Source: Lachnospiraceae bacterium (GTDB taxonomy: Bacteria > Bacillota > Clostridia > Lachnospirales > Lachnospiraceae). From it: 64,000 nt of DNA. The notes under the pieces were generated by a model. It was not told the origin of the DNA and ran no database searches. It was given only the letters and a program-made list of their open reading frames with translations. The translations under genes were made by a program, and so were the position numbers. Positions within the stretch are counted from its first letter, which is position 1. Each line of letters opens with the position of its first letter. The stretch is taken from positions 62,001 to 126,000 of the forward strand of contig CAJTHM010000002.1 of NCBI GenBank assembly GCA_910576125.1. The letters run 5' to 3'. Below are positions 52,764-60,924 of this stretch, piece after piece.

Positions 52764-54320
52764 ATGGCGCCGGGACAGGCATTTGGAACATTATACCGCA
52801 AGATCAGAAAAGAATGGAAAGTGGCGTTTTTCACCTGCTTTGTGCTGGGGCTGCTGATTCACATGCCCGTCCTGCTCTCGGATATTCCGAACCACGACGG
52901 GCTGGACAGCATGTATTTTGACCAGAACATGATTACTTCAGGCAGGTGGTTTTTGACAGTGGCCTGCGGCTTTTCCTCTTATTATACGCTGCCCTGGCTG
53001 ATAGGGATTTTGGGGCTTGTCTTTCTGGGGTGTGCGGCGGCGGCTCTGTGCGAGCTTCTGGAGGTGAGGAAGACCTGGGCGGTGATGCTCGTCAGCGGCC
53101 TGCTGGTCTCTTTTCCGGCGCTGGCCTCCACCTTTGCCTATGTGTATACACTGGACGGCTATATGCTGGCGCTGCTTTTGGCGGTGCTGGCGGTGCTTTT
53201 TGTAAAGAGATGGAAAAGGGGCTTTGTGCCGGGTGCGCTCTGCCTGGCTTTCAGCATGGGGATTTATCAGGGATACCTTTCCTTTGCCATGATTCTGTCA
53301 GTGTTCGCCGTCTGGATGCTGCTTGCGGGGGAGGGGGGCGTATCTTTTAAGGAAAAGCTTTCAGGCGCTCTGCATTATCTCTATATGGGAGCGCTGGGGG
53401 CGGGATTGTATTTTGTCATTCTGCAGGCGCTCCTGCGGATTCAGGGGAAAGAACTGGACCACTATCAGGGAATCGACGGCCTGGGCGGGGGCGGTTTCCT
53501 GTCCCGGGGAATCCTCGCCGGGGTGTCTGGTATGTACCGCGACTTTTTTGCCTTTACATTTAAGGGGAATGTGTTGTTCCAGAATGTCTTTTCGCTGGCG
53601 GCGTGCTGTGTCCTGGCAGGGCTTGCGGCGATGGTGGCGTTTTTGCTGATTGGGAGGAGGAAATGCTGGAAGAATCCGCTCCTTTTCGGTATAATGGGAT
53701 TATTGCTTTTGCTGCTGCCTGCGGTGACGAATGTCATACTGGTGATTTCGCCCTCTGTGAATTACCATCTGCTGATGCGCTATCAGTGGGTTCTGTACGC
53801 AATCGGGGCAGTGGCTTTGATCAGCGGCATTGACTTTAAGATGAAAACGGGTGTCTGGCTGGAGTGGCTGGGGCTTGCGGCTGCGGGAACGCTGGTCTTC
53901 TGCTACAGCGTCACGGACAACATCGCCTATTCCAATCTGCAGAAGCGGTATGAGAAGACCTACGCCTACTGCGTGAGGCTCCTGGACAGGATTGAGCAGA
54001 CGGAAGGGTACTATCAGGGGATTCCCATTGCCATGATCGGAGTGGTGGGGGAGGAGCAGTTCCCCGTGACGGACATCACGCTGCCCGTGACTTCCAATAT
54101 GATAGGCATGAGCGGGGACGGCCTGCTGTACAGAGGGAGGAATTATCAGCTGTTCATGCGGCATTATCTGGGGGCGACATTGAACATCCTGCCTGAGGAG
54201 GCCATGCTTGACATCTATGTGTCTGAGGAGTATATTGCTATGGACAGTTTTCCGGGGCCTGATTCCATCCGTGTCGTCGACGGGGTCATGTATGTCAAGA
54301 CGGAAAACGTGAATCGCTGA
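52764..54320 (+). CDS. GtrII-type membrane glucosyltransferase
   Basis: 518 residues from ATG 52764; an in-frame ATG at 52704 would overlap the SGNH gene. The first outer loop, DIPNHDGLDSMYFDQNMITSG then RWFLTVACGFSSYYTLPW, matches the Glucos_trans_II family, which attaches glucose from undecaprenyl-phosphate-glucose to surface polysaccharide. FPALASTFAYVYTLDGYMLA and GIYQGYLSFA are also typical. About 11 spans. The next gene is a GtrB-type donor synthase, so the two form a classic GtrB/GtrII pair. Confidence 0.8.
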   Translation: MAPGQAFGTLYRKIRKEWKVAFFTCFVLGLLIHMPVLLSDIPNHDGLDSMYFDQNMITSGRWFLTVACGFSSYYTLPWLIGILGLVFLGCAAAALCELLEVRKTWAVMLVSGLLVSFPALASTFAYVYTLDGYMLALLLAVLAVLFVKRWKRGFVPGALCLAFSMGIYQGYLSFAMILSVFAVWMLLAGEGGVSFKEKLSGALHYLYMGALGAGLYFVILQALLRIQGKELDHYQGIDGLGGGGFLSRGILAGVSGMYRDFFAFTFKGNVLFQNVFSLAACCVLAGLAAMVAFLLIGRRKCWKNPLLFGIMGLLLLLLPAVTNVILVISPSVNYHLLMRYQWVLYAIGAVALISGIDFKMKTGVWLEWLGLAAAGTLVFCYSVTDNIAYSNLQKRYEKTYAYCVRLLDRIEQTEGYYQGIPIAMIGVVGEEQFPVTDITLPVTSNMIGMSGDGLLYRGRNYQLFMRHYLGATLNILPEEAMLDIYVSEEYIAMDSFPGPDSIRVVDGVMYVKTENVNR

Positions 54321-54336
54321 TATGAGGAGAGACAGG

Positions 54337-55266
54337 ATGCTATTATCGATTGTGCTGCCGGCCTACAATGAGGAACAGAATATTTCCAATACCGCGAAAG
54401 TATTGTCAGATCTTCTTGCCGGACATTCCATTGACTACGAGCTTATCTTCATAAGCGACGGCTCCGGGGATGCCACCTTTGAGCAGATACAGAAAGCCGC
54501 GGGGGAAAACCCAAGGATCAAAGGGGCAGAGTTCTCCCGCAACTTCGGAAAGGAAGCGGCCATCTTCGCCGGGCTTAAGCTGGCGGCAGGGGATGCCGTG
54601 GTGGTGATGGACTGCGACTTGCAGCACCCTCCCGAAGTGATACCGGAAATGTGGAAACTGTGGCGTGGCGGCGCCGAGGTGGTGGAGGGCATCAAGGAGA
54701 GCCGGGGCAGGGAGAGCCTGGCCCATAAGCTTTCCGCGGGCCTGTTCTATAAAATCATGAGCTGCCTGATCAAGATGGACATGAATTCCTCCTCGGATTT
54801 CAAGCTGCTGGACCGGAAAGTGGTGGATGTGCTGCTGCAGCTGCCGGAGCGGAATACTTTTTTCCGGGCGCTGAGCTTCTGGACGGGATTCCGCAGGGAG
54901 TATGTCTCCTATGAGGTGCGGGAGAGGCAGTTCGGGGAGAGCAAATGGTCTTCTTTTAGCCTGATGAAATATGCCGTCACCAACGCTACCTCTTTCAGCA
55001 CCCTGCCGCTGCAGCTGGTGACGGTGATGGGGGTGGTGTCCATCCTGTTCAGCATCGTGCTGTTCATCCAGACATTTGCGAAGTACCTGTCGGGGACTGC
55101 AGTGGAGGGCTTTACCACAGTCATCCTCCTGATTCTGGTCATAGGCGGTTTCCTGATGCTGAGTCTGGGGATTATCGGGCACTATATCGCCAGAATCTAT
55201 GAGGAAGTAAAGGGACGTCCCAAGTACATCATCAGCAGGACGGCCGGAGATATAGGAAAAAAATAA
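54337..55266 (+). CDS. Polyprenyl-phosphate glucosyltransferase (GtrB-like)
   Basis: 309 residues from ATG 54337, six bases after AGGAGA; ATG 54322 overlaps that site. SIVLPAYNEEQNI, IFISDGSGDAT, RNFGKEAAIFAGLKLAAGDAVVVM, the metal-binding DCDLQHPPEV, then RQFGESKWSSFSLMKYAVT and two spans are the full GtrB pattern. It makes undecaprenyl-phosphate-hexose for the preceding GtrII-type enzyme. Confidence 0.85.
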   Translation: MLLSIVLPAYNEEQNISNTAKVLSDLLAGHSIDYELIFISDGSGDATFEQIQKAAGENPRIKGAEFSRNFGKEAAIFAGLKLAAGDAVVVMDCDLQHPPEVIPEMWKLWRGGAEVVEGIKESRGRESLAHKLSAGLFYKIMSCLIKMDMNSSSDFKLLDRKVVDVLLQLPERNTFFRALSFWTGFRREYVSYEVRERQFGESKWSSFSLMKYAVTNATSFSTLPLQLVTVMGVVSILFSIVLFIQTFAKYLSGTAVEGFTTVILLILVIGGFLMLSLGIIGHYIARIYEEVKGRPKYIISRTAGDIGKK

Positions 55267-55285
55267 AAGGAGAAGGACAGAAAAG

Positions 55286-56416
55286 ATGATAAACTTTAAC
55301 GTACCTCCCTATGCCGAAAAGGCTATGGGCTACATTCAGGAGTGTGTGAAGAACCAGAAAATCTGCGGTGACGGGCTATATACGAAAAAGTGCAGCGAAT
55401 GGATTGAGAAGAAGACCGGCACGGCTAAATGCCTGCTGACCACTTCCTGCACCCATGCCACGGAGCTGGCGGCTCTCCTGGTGCCGGATATCGGGCCCGG
55501 GGATGAGGTCATCATGCCGGCGTACACTTTCGTGTCCACGGCGGATGCCTTTGTGCTGCGGGGCGCAGTTCCTGTGTTCGTGGACATCAGGCCGGACACC
55601 ATGAACATCGATGAAAAGCTCATAGAGGACGCGGTGACAGAGCGGACCCGTGCCATCGTGCCGGTCCATTATGCGGGGGTGGCCTGCGAGATGGATACAA
55701 TCATGGATATCGCGAATAGGCATCATCTGGCGGTGATAGAAGATGCCGCCCAGGGAATCATGGCCTCCTATAAGGGGAAAGCTCTCGGCACCATAGGCGA
55801 TTTCGGGTGCTTCAGCTTCCATGAGACGAAGAATTACAGCTCAGGAGAGGGCGGCGCGCTGCTGATCAGAGATGAAAAGAATGTGGAGGAGGCGGAGATC
55901 ATCCGGGAGAAAGGCACTAACCGCAGCAAGTTCTACCGGGGTCAGGTCGACAAGTACACCTGGATTAATTATGGCTCCTCCTACCTGCCCAGCGACATGA
56001 ACGCAGCCTATCTGTACGCCCAGCTGGAGATCGCGGAGGAAATCAACGATGCCAGACTGGCAATCTGGAACAGGTATTACGAGAGCCTGAGCCCTCTGGC
56101 GGAGGCCGGGAAGATTGAACTGCCCATGGTGCCGGAGGGGTGCGTGCACAACGGGCATATGTTCTACCTCAAGGCAAAAGATATCGAAGAGAGGACAGCG
56201 CTGATTGATTATCTGAAAAGCAATGAAATCCATTCGGTATTCCATTATGTTCCTCTCCACACCGCTCCGGCTGGCCTGAAGTTCGGCCGGTTCCACGGGG
56301 AGGACAGATACACCACGAAAGAGAGCGAACGCCTCATGCGCCTGCCTATGTACTATGGGTTGAAACTGGATCAGGTGGACTATATCTGTGAGACTCTCCG
56401 GAAATTTTACCAGTAG
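55286..56416 (+). CDS. rffA: dTDP-4-amino-4,6-dideoxygalactose transaminase
   Basis: 376 residues, very close to RffA/WecE throughout: ICGDGLYTKKCSEWIEK, LLTTSCTHATELAALLV, DEVIMPAYTFVSTADAFVLRG, PVHYAGVACEMDTIMDIA, the PLP lysine K182 in FSFHETKNYSSGEGG, and YVPLHTAPAGLKFGRFHGED. It converts dTDP-4-keto-6-deoxyglucose to dTDP-4-amino-4,6-dideoxygalactose (dTDP-Fuc4N). RmlA/RmlB, which make the substrate, are not in the window. No WecD-like acetyltransferase is adjacent, so acetylation would depend on another gene, perhaps the GNAT at 36476. Confidence 0.9.
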   Translation: MINFNVPPYAEKAMGYIQECVKNQKICGDGLYTKKCSEWIEKKTGTAKCLLTTSCTHATELAALLVPDIGPGDEVIMPAYTFVSTADAFVLRGAVPVFVDIRPDTMNIDEKLIEDAVTERTRAIVPVHYAGVACEMDTIMDIANRHHLAVIEDAAQGIMASYKGKALGTIGDFGCFSFHETKNYSSGEGGALLIRDEKNVEEAEIIREKGTNRSKFYRGQVDKYTWINYGSSYLPSDMNAAYLYAQLEIAEEINDARLAIWNRYYESLSPLAEAGKIELPMVPEGCVHNGHMFYLKAKDIEERTALIDYLKSNEIHSVFHYVPLHTAPAGLKFGRFHGEDRYTTKESERLMRLPMYYGLKLDQVDYICETLRKFYQ

Positions 56417-56439
56417 GGACTCTGGCGGTGGGAGTGGTC

Positions 56440-57627
56440 ATGGAATATGTGAAAAAGACAGCGCCGTACCTGGACATGGTGCTTAGGGGAATGATCTTTA
56501 TGGGCTTCAGCGTTCAGATTGTGCTGGGGATTTGCTGGATATGCGGTAATTTCGGACAGGTCCAGGGGTTCGGTGAGCCGGACTCCCGGCTGTATGGTGC
56601 ATTGCTGCGCCTTTTGGGCGAGAAGCCTTGGGCGGCATATTCCCTGCAGCTGGCCGCCGCCTTTTTTGCCGGATATCTTTTTATGCAGAAACTGCAGCCG
56701 GCGGCGGGAGGATTTGCCGCCTGGCGGGGGCTGGCGCTTCTGACCTTTCCATTTGCCCTGCAGTGCCATCTTTCCCTCCAGCCATATTCCCTCATGAGCT
56801 CGGTTTTTTTGCTGCTTTTGCTGGCGTTGCTGAAACTTTGCAGGAAACAGGCGGCAGCGCTTCTGGCGGCGGCTGTTGCCTGTGCGGCAGTGTTCACGGG
56901 TCTGTCCGGCGCTTTTGACGCGGACAGACAGGAAAAGGCGGGATATAGCCTGGAGGGCGCTTTGGCCCGCCGTTTCGCCTGGCCCACGCTCTGGAATGAC
57001 TTTGGGCGATATGGAGAGGAGCTGGCGGAAATCCTCCAGCCCGTCGCCTGGGATGCCTCTCTTAGCCCGGACGATATGGGGCTTTTGCAGGAGAGGCTGG
57101 AGAGCCGGGTGGGAGTGGAGGCCGCAAAGGAATACTATCTGCAGATGGCAAGGACAGGATGGGAATACCATGCAGCCGGAGTGATGCGCCAGATAGGATG
57201 GGATGTGCTGGGATATGCGGCGACACCCCTGATTTTTCCCATGCAGATGGAGGGAAAGGGATATGATTCCTGCAGCGGAAGGAATTATGAAGTCATGCGG
57301 GAGAGGACGCCGGTGCTCACCAGGGATTATGTGGATTACGGGTGCTGGTGGTTTGGATGGATGCTGGTCCTCTCATTTTTCCTGTGTCTGATTCAGGCCC
57401 GTCCGGGAAAGAGCAGGAAGAAAATCGCCATGGCAATAGGAATCTGCTTCATGATTTCGGGAATTCTGATTCTGGGGCTTACCATGCGGGGAGCCGGGAA
57501 GATGGACTACAGACAGACGATTGCCGTCAACGCGCTATGGTATATGGCGCCGCTTCTGCTCATGGGCAGAGGGCGGCCGGAGAAGATTGCCGGGTCGAAG
57601 AACACATCCGGACAGAAAGGAATATGA
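56440..57627 (+). CDS. Polytopic membrane protein of unknown family
   Basis: 395 residues from ATG 56440 (GGGAG upstream). About eight spans split by an outer loop rich in acidic and aromatic residues (FAWPTLWNDFGRYGEELAEI; ATPLIFPMQMEGKGYDSCSG). An early acidic loop, VQGFGEPDSRLYGALLRLLG, sits where GT-C enzymes keep catalytic residues. No family recognised; a glycan polymerase or glycosyltransferase would fit. It overlaps the next gene by ATGA. Confidence 0.5.
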   Translation: MEYVKKTAPYLDMVLRGMIFMGFSVQIVLGICWICGNFGQVQGFGEPDSRLYGALLRLLGEKPWAAYSLQLAAAFFAGYLFMQKLQPAAGGFAAWRGLALLTFPFALQCHLSLQPYSLMSSVFLLLLLALLKLCRKQAAALLAAAVACAAVFTGLSGAFDADRQEKAGYSLEGALARRFAWPTLWNDFGRYGEELAEILQPVAWDASLSPDDMGLLQERLESRVGVEAAKEYYLQMARTGWEYHAAGVMRQIGWDVLGYAATPLIFPMQMEGKGYDSCSGRNYEVMRERTPVLTRDYVDYGCWWFGWMLVLSFFLCLIQARPGKSRKKIAMAIGICFMISGILILGLTMRGAGKMDYRQTIAVNALWYMAPLLLMGRGRPEKIAGSKNTSGQKGI

Positions 57628-58709
57628 GGATGGTGGCGGTTCATTTTTTGATTTTAGTTCTGCTGCTGCTGGCGGTCCCTGCCATTATCGGGGGCCTGTT
57701 CGGGCATATGGAAAAATACGGCGGGAATCTGATTTTCCGGTGGATTAGCGGACAGTTTCTGCTGTGGGCCGGGTTCCAGCTGATCTGTGTGCCCTTGATC
57801 TTAAGGCAGCAGAGCTTCACCTTTCTGACAGAGCTGTTTGGAGGGTACACGGCTGTACTGACGCTTCTGGCACTGGCGCTGGAGGTAAAACGCAGGAGAA
57901 AGGCAGGGACTTTAGTCTTCCGGATGGCCGGGGGAGCGGCAGGCCAAAAACCCGGAGAGAGCGCTGTGCTCTGGGCCCTTTTCGGAGCATTGCTGCTTTT
58001 TCAGCTGGTGCAGGCGGTGAGGCTGGCCTATGCGGACACGGACGATGCATATTATGTGGCCGTAGCCTCTGTGGCAGAGAACTCTGATACTATGTATCAG
58101 GTGCTTCCCTACACAGGCGGAATCGGCGGAACGGAACTGGACAGCAGGCACGGGCTGGCGCCATTCCCCATCTGGATCGCGTTTCTGGCCAAAGTGTCGG
58201 GGGTGCGTACAGTCACAGTGGCGCAGGTGGCGCTGCCGGTAGTTCTGATTGCCATGACATATGGGATTTATTATCTGTTTGCCAGGGAGCTGTTTCCGGA
58301 GAGGAGAGGCCAGCAGGCGTTGTTCTTGATTTTTACGGAAATACTGGTTCTGTTCGGAAATTATTCTATTTATACGGTGGAGAATTTCATGATTGCCAGA
58401 AGCAGGCAGGGAAAGGCGGCCCTGGGCAATATCGTGATTCCTTTCCTCCTGTTGCTGCTGTTGCTGCTGCTGCATAAGCTTCAGGAAAAGGAGCGGATTT
58501 CCGTCCTGCTATATCTGCTTTTTGGAATAGTCATGATGACGGGATGCCTGTGCAGCACTCTGGGAGTGCTGTTGATGTGCATGGCCGTAGGGGTGGCCGG
58601 GGTGTTGGGGGCAATCTGCTATAGGCGTCCATGGATACTGCCGCCATTGGCGCTTACCTGTATGCCCTGTGTGGTTTATGCGGCGCTGTACCTGTTCCTG
58701 GACTTTTGA
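57624..58709 (+). CDS. Polytopic membrane protein (DUF6077-like), possible split partner of 58739
   Basis: 361 residues from ATG 57624, which overlaps the previous stop and follows AGAAAGG. About nine spans. The outer-loop sequence LAYADTDDAYYVAVASVAEN, then LDSRHGLAPFPIWIAFLAK, resembles proteins I recall as DUF6077; the DTDD cluster is a candidate catalytic site. It ends in the membrane (AALYLFLDF). The following gene supplies further spans and a soluble domain, so the two may form one functional unit or one gene split by a mutation. Confidence 0.5.
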   Translation: MRMVAVHFLILVLLLLAVPAIIGGLFGHMEKYGGNLIFRWISGQFLLWAGFQLICVPLILRQQSFTFLTELFGGYTAVLTLLALALEVKRRRKAGTLVFRMAGGAAGQKPGESAVLWALFGALLLFQLVQAVRLAYADTDDAYYVAVASVAENSDTMYQVLPYTGGIGGTELDSRHGLAPFPIWIAFLAKVSGVRTVTVAQVALPVVLIAMTYGIYYLFARELFPERRGQQALFLIFTEILVLFGNYSIYTVENFMIARSRQGKAALGNIVIPFLLLLLLLLLHKLQEKERISVLLYLLFGIVMMTGCLCSTLGVLLMCMAVGVAGVLGAICYRRPWILPPLALTCMPCVVYAALYLFLDF

Positions 58710-58738
58710 TGACTATGTTGTAGTAGAGTGGAGGGCTT

Positions 58739-59521
58739 ATGTGGAGTGATGTGGCTGCTCTGTTTCGGGAGTATATGGGTACGGGGCTGATTGTGATATG
58801 GTATATTCTGTGCCTTATCTATCTGTGGATGAATGAGAAGAGGAAACATTTGAGGATTCTGTTCCTTTATATGCCGGTGATTCTGCTGCTTCTGTATTTC
58901 AATCCTGTATTCTACAGGCTGGTGTACGCCGTGGTGGAAAGGGAGATTTATTACCGGATTCTGTGGCTGCTTCCCATGACGGTAGTGATTGCGTATACCT
59001 GTATCTGTATTTATGGGCGCATGGCTGGGAGCGGGGAGCGCAGAGCGAAAGCTTTCGCTCTGTGCGCGGCGGGAGTCATAATGGTATCCGGAAGCTTTGT
59101 CTACAGCAGCCCGTTTTTCTCCCGGGCAGAGAACATTTATCATGTGCCGGATACCGTTGTGGACATCTGCGATGCCATCAATGTGCCGGGGCGGGAGGTC
59201 ATGGCGGCATTTCCGCTGGAGCTGGTGCAGTATGTGCGCCAGTATTCTCCGGTGACCTGTATGCCTTACGGACGGGAGACTACGGTGGATAGATGGAACT
59301 ATTATCATCCGCTTCGGGATGAGATGGAGGCAGAGGTCATCGAGATGGAGAAGCTGGTCCCCCTCTCCAGGGAATATCACTGTCATTATGTGATTTTCCG
59401 CCCCGGCACAAAAGTGCGGGGGAAGCCGGAGGATTATGGCTGGGTGCGGTTCGGAGAGGTGGACGGCTATACAATTTACCGGGATATGGAGGTAGAGCTG
59501 ATCATTCCGGATCTGGGCTGA
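58739..59521 (+). CDS. Membrane protein with C-terminal extracellular domain
   Basis: 260 residues with its own ribosome site (GTGGAGGG). Four or so spans are followed by a soluble domain (VDICDAINVPGREVMAAFPL, YVRQYSPVTCMPYGRET, YHPLRDEMEAEVIEMEKLVP) that ends in short beta strands (GEVDGYTIYRDM). Such tails occur at the C-terminus of GT-C-like membrane proteins in this locus, which supports pairing with 57624-58709. A long palindrome lies inside the gene (59041-59062). Confidence 0.55.
   Translation: MWSDVAALFREYMGTGLIVIWYILCLIYLWMNEKRKHLRILFLYMPVILLLLYFNPVFYRLVYAVVEREIYYRILWLLPMTVVIAYTCICIYGRMAGSGERRAKAFALCAAGVIMVSGSFVYSSPFFSRAENIYHVPDTVVDICDAINVPGREVMAAFPLELVQYVRQYSPVTCMPYGRETTVDRWNYYHPLRDEMEAEVIEMEKLVPLSREYHCHYVIFRPGTKVRGKPEDYGWVRFGEVDGYTIYRDMEVELIIPDLG
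59041..59062. repeat. Perfect 22-bp palindrome inside a gene
   Basis: Arms CAGAGCGAAAG and CTTTCGCTCTG meet with no loop. Flanking GCG and TGCGC extend it imperfectly. Confidence 0.9.
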
Positions 59522-59528
59522 CACCCGT

Positions 59529-60716
59529 TCAGTCCTGCGCCGGGGGGCTTGAGTTCCGGCTGGCCTCATTATAGTAGTTGAGCGCATAGGCAAAGCGTTC
59601 AGCTACTTTTTTTCTGCCCTCCGGGTTCAGATGTATGTTGTCGCTCAGGTATTTCTCTGCATTGTCTTCGGTGATGGTGTTGTATATGTTGTCAACGAAA
59701 GTGACGCTTCTTGACACGCAGGAGGCGTACTGCAGGATGGCATAGGTGCTCAGGACATCCTGGCCGCCGTACCGTTTCATGTCGCTGCTGATATAATCGC
59801 CGTTATCGTCAATGGCATAGGCATAGGTAGGGGACATGACGATGAGGCGGACATTTGAATAATAAAACTGCAGATATTCGATGACTGCTTCTGTGCCTCC
59901 CGTAAAAGTCGTGATGTCAGTGGCATCCGCGGGATTGATCATGACATGACCGGCCAGATAGTCGCTGGCGTCATACATGAGGACTATGGCGTCTACCTCT
60001 TCCAGACGGATGGACTGCAGTGTATCGTAGACCTCCTTTGCCTCCGGAGGGGCATCATCTCCCAGTATCTCCAGCGCTTTCAGGTAATCGTCACAGGCAG
60101 ACTGATTGTGGGCAGCCACCTGGCACAGCCAGTATGGGTGGAAAATGTCCTGAGGAGCCGTTTCCATATCCCGTTCGGTCCGCAGCGCGGCCAGATAGCT
60201 TCCGCTGATGGAACAGTTGTAGATGGTGGCGCCGGTCTCCTGCCGCATGAGATTCACGAGATTGTCCTCTGAGTTCCTGTCGTCCGCAAAAGGGGCGTTT
60301 CCGAAAGCAAGAATCGTGGAACCTTCACTAAAGTCCATGTATACAGGATTGTTGGACTTGTCCAACAGGGGCAGAATCGTATCATAGGTGTCGTTATATT
60401 CGCCGGGGCCGTCCGCAAAAATTTCATCCAGATCGATGTGCACGCCAAAAGTCGCGATTTTGTATATGATACCTGCCACGAAGAGCAGGAACACTGCCAG
60501 CAGGACAATGTGGATATTGATATGGGAGAAGACGCCCTGGTTTCCCCTCGGCTTCCTTTCTGCGGATTCCGGGGATTCGTCTGGCAGGAGGGAGTCCCCG
60601 GATTCATCTGAACCCATAGCTCTCAAGTCATCTTCCTGATCTAAGTCTATGATATCCAGATCGGGTATTTTATGGAATTGTTTCGATGTGTCAGGGGAAA
60701 GGTGCTGATTCTTCAT
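59529..60716 (-). CDS. Membrane-anchored SGNH-like protein lacking the usual nucleophile
   Basis: 395 residues from ATG 60716 (GGAG upstream); a GTG at 60743 is in frame but lacks a clear site. An acidic cytoplasmic N-terminus (DLDIIDLDQEDDLRAMGSDE) precedes one span (IHIVLLAVFLLFVAGIIY). The outer domain is SGNH-like: block II NCSISGSYLAALRTER, LMYDASDYLAG and block V SDNIHLNPEGRKKVAERF. Block I reads LAFGNAPFADDRN, with Ala where the catalytic Ser of GDS normally lies. It may bind rather than hydrolyse acyl-glycans. It is convergent with 58739, 7 bp between stops. Confidence 0.65.
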   Translation of the reverse strand: MKNQHLSPDTSKQFHKIPDLDIIDLDQEDDLRAMGSDESGDSLLPDESPESAERKPRGNQGVFSHINIHIVLLAVFLLFVAGIIYKIATFGVHIDLDEIFADGPGEYNDTYDTILPLLDKSNNPVYMDFSEGSTILAFGNAPFADDRNSEDNLVNLMRQETGATIYNCSISGSYLAALRTERDMETAPQDIFHPYWLCQVAAHNQSACDDYLKALEILGDDAPPEAKEVYDTLQSIRLEEVDAIVLMYDASDYLAGHVMINPADATDITTFTGGTEAVIEYLQFYYSNVRLIVMSPTYAYAIDDNGDYISSDMKRYGGQDVLSTYAILQYASCVSRSVTFVDNIYNTITEDNAEKYLSDNIHLNPEGRKKVAERFAYALNYYNEASRNSSPPAQD

Positions 60717-60850
60717 ATATTTTCTCCATTTCTTGCTTTGCACTCCATTTTACTATTATGAGAGAGGAAAGTCCACATTATTAATGGTACTTTAAAACTT
60801 TTTAAAAGATTTTAAGATTTTAAGAAATTATGAAGAAATGGGATTGTCAC

Positions 60851-60879
60851 TTGAAGAAGCCGGGAAAGAATGCTATACT
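60851..60879 (+). promoter_or_regulatory. Promoter of the GH25 lysozyme gene
   Basis: TTGAAG (60851-60856), 17-nt spacer ending in TGC, TATACT (60874-60879). It lies downstream of an in-frame ATG at 60838, which argues for the start at 60925. Confidence 0.6.
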
Positions 60880-60924
60880 ATTACGGAATTATTACGTTTT
60901 CGTTTCAGAAAGGATAATGTTCGG

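Noticed and set aside
60838..60924. Upstream start for the GH25 lysozyme
   Set aside because: A good promoter lies downstream of ATG 60838, so that codon would not be transcribed from it.
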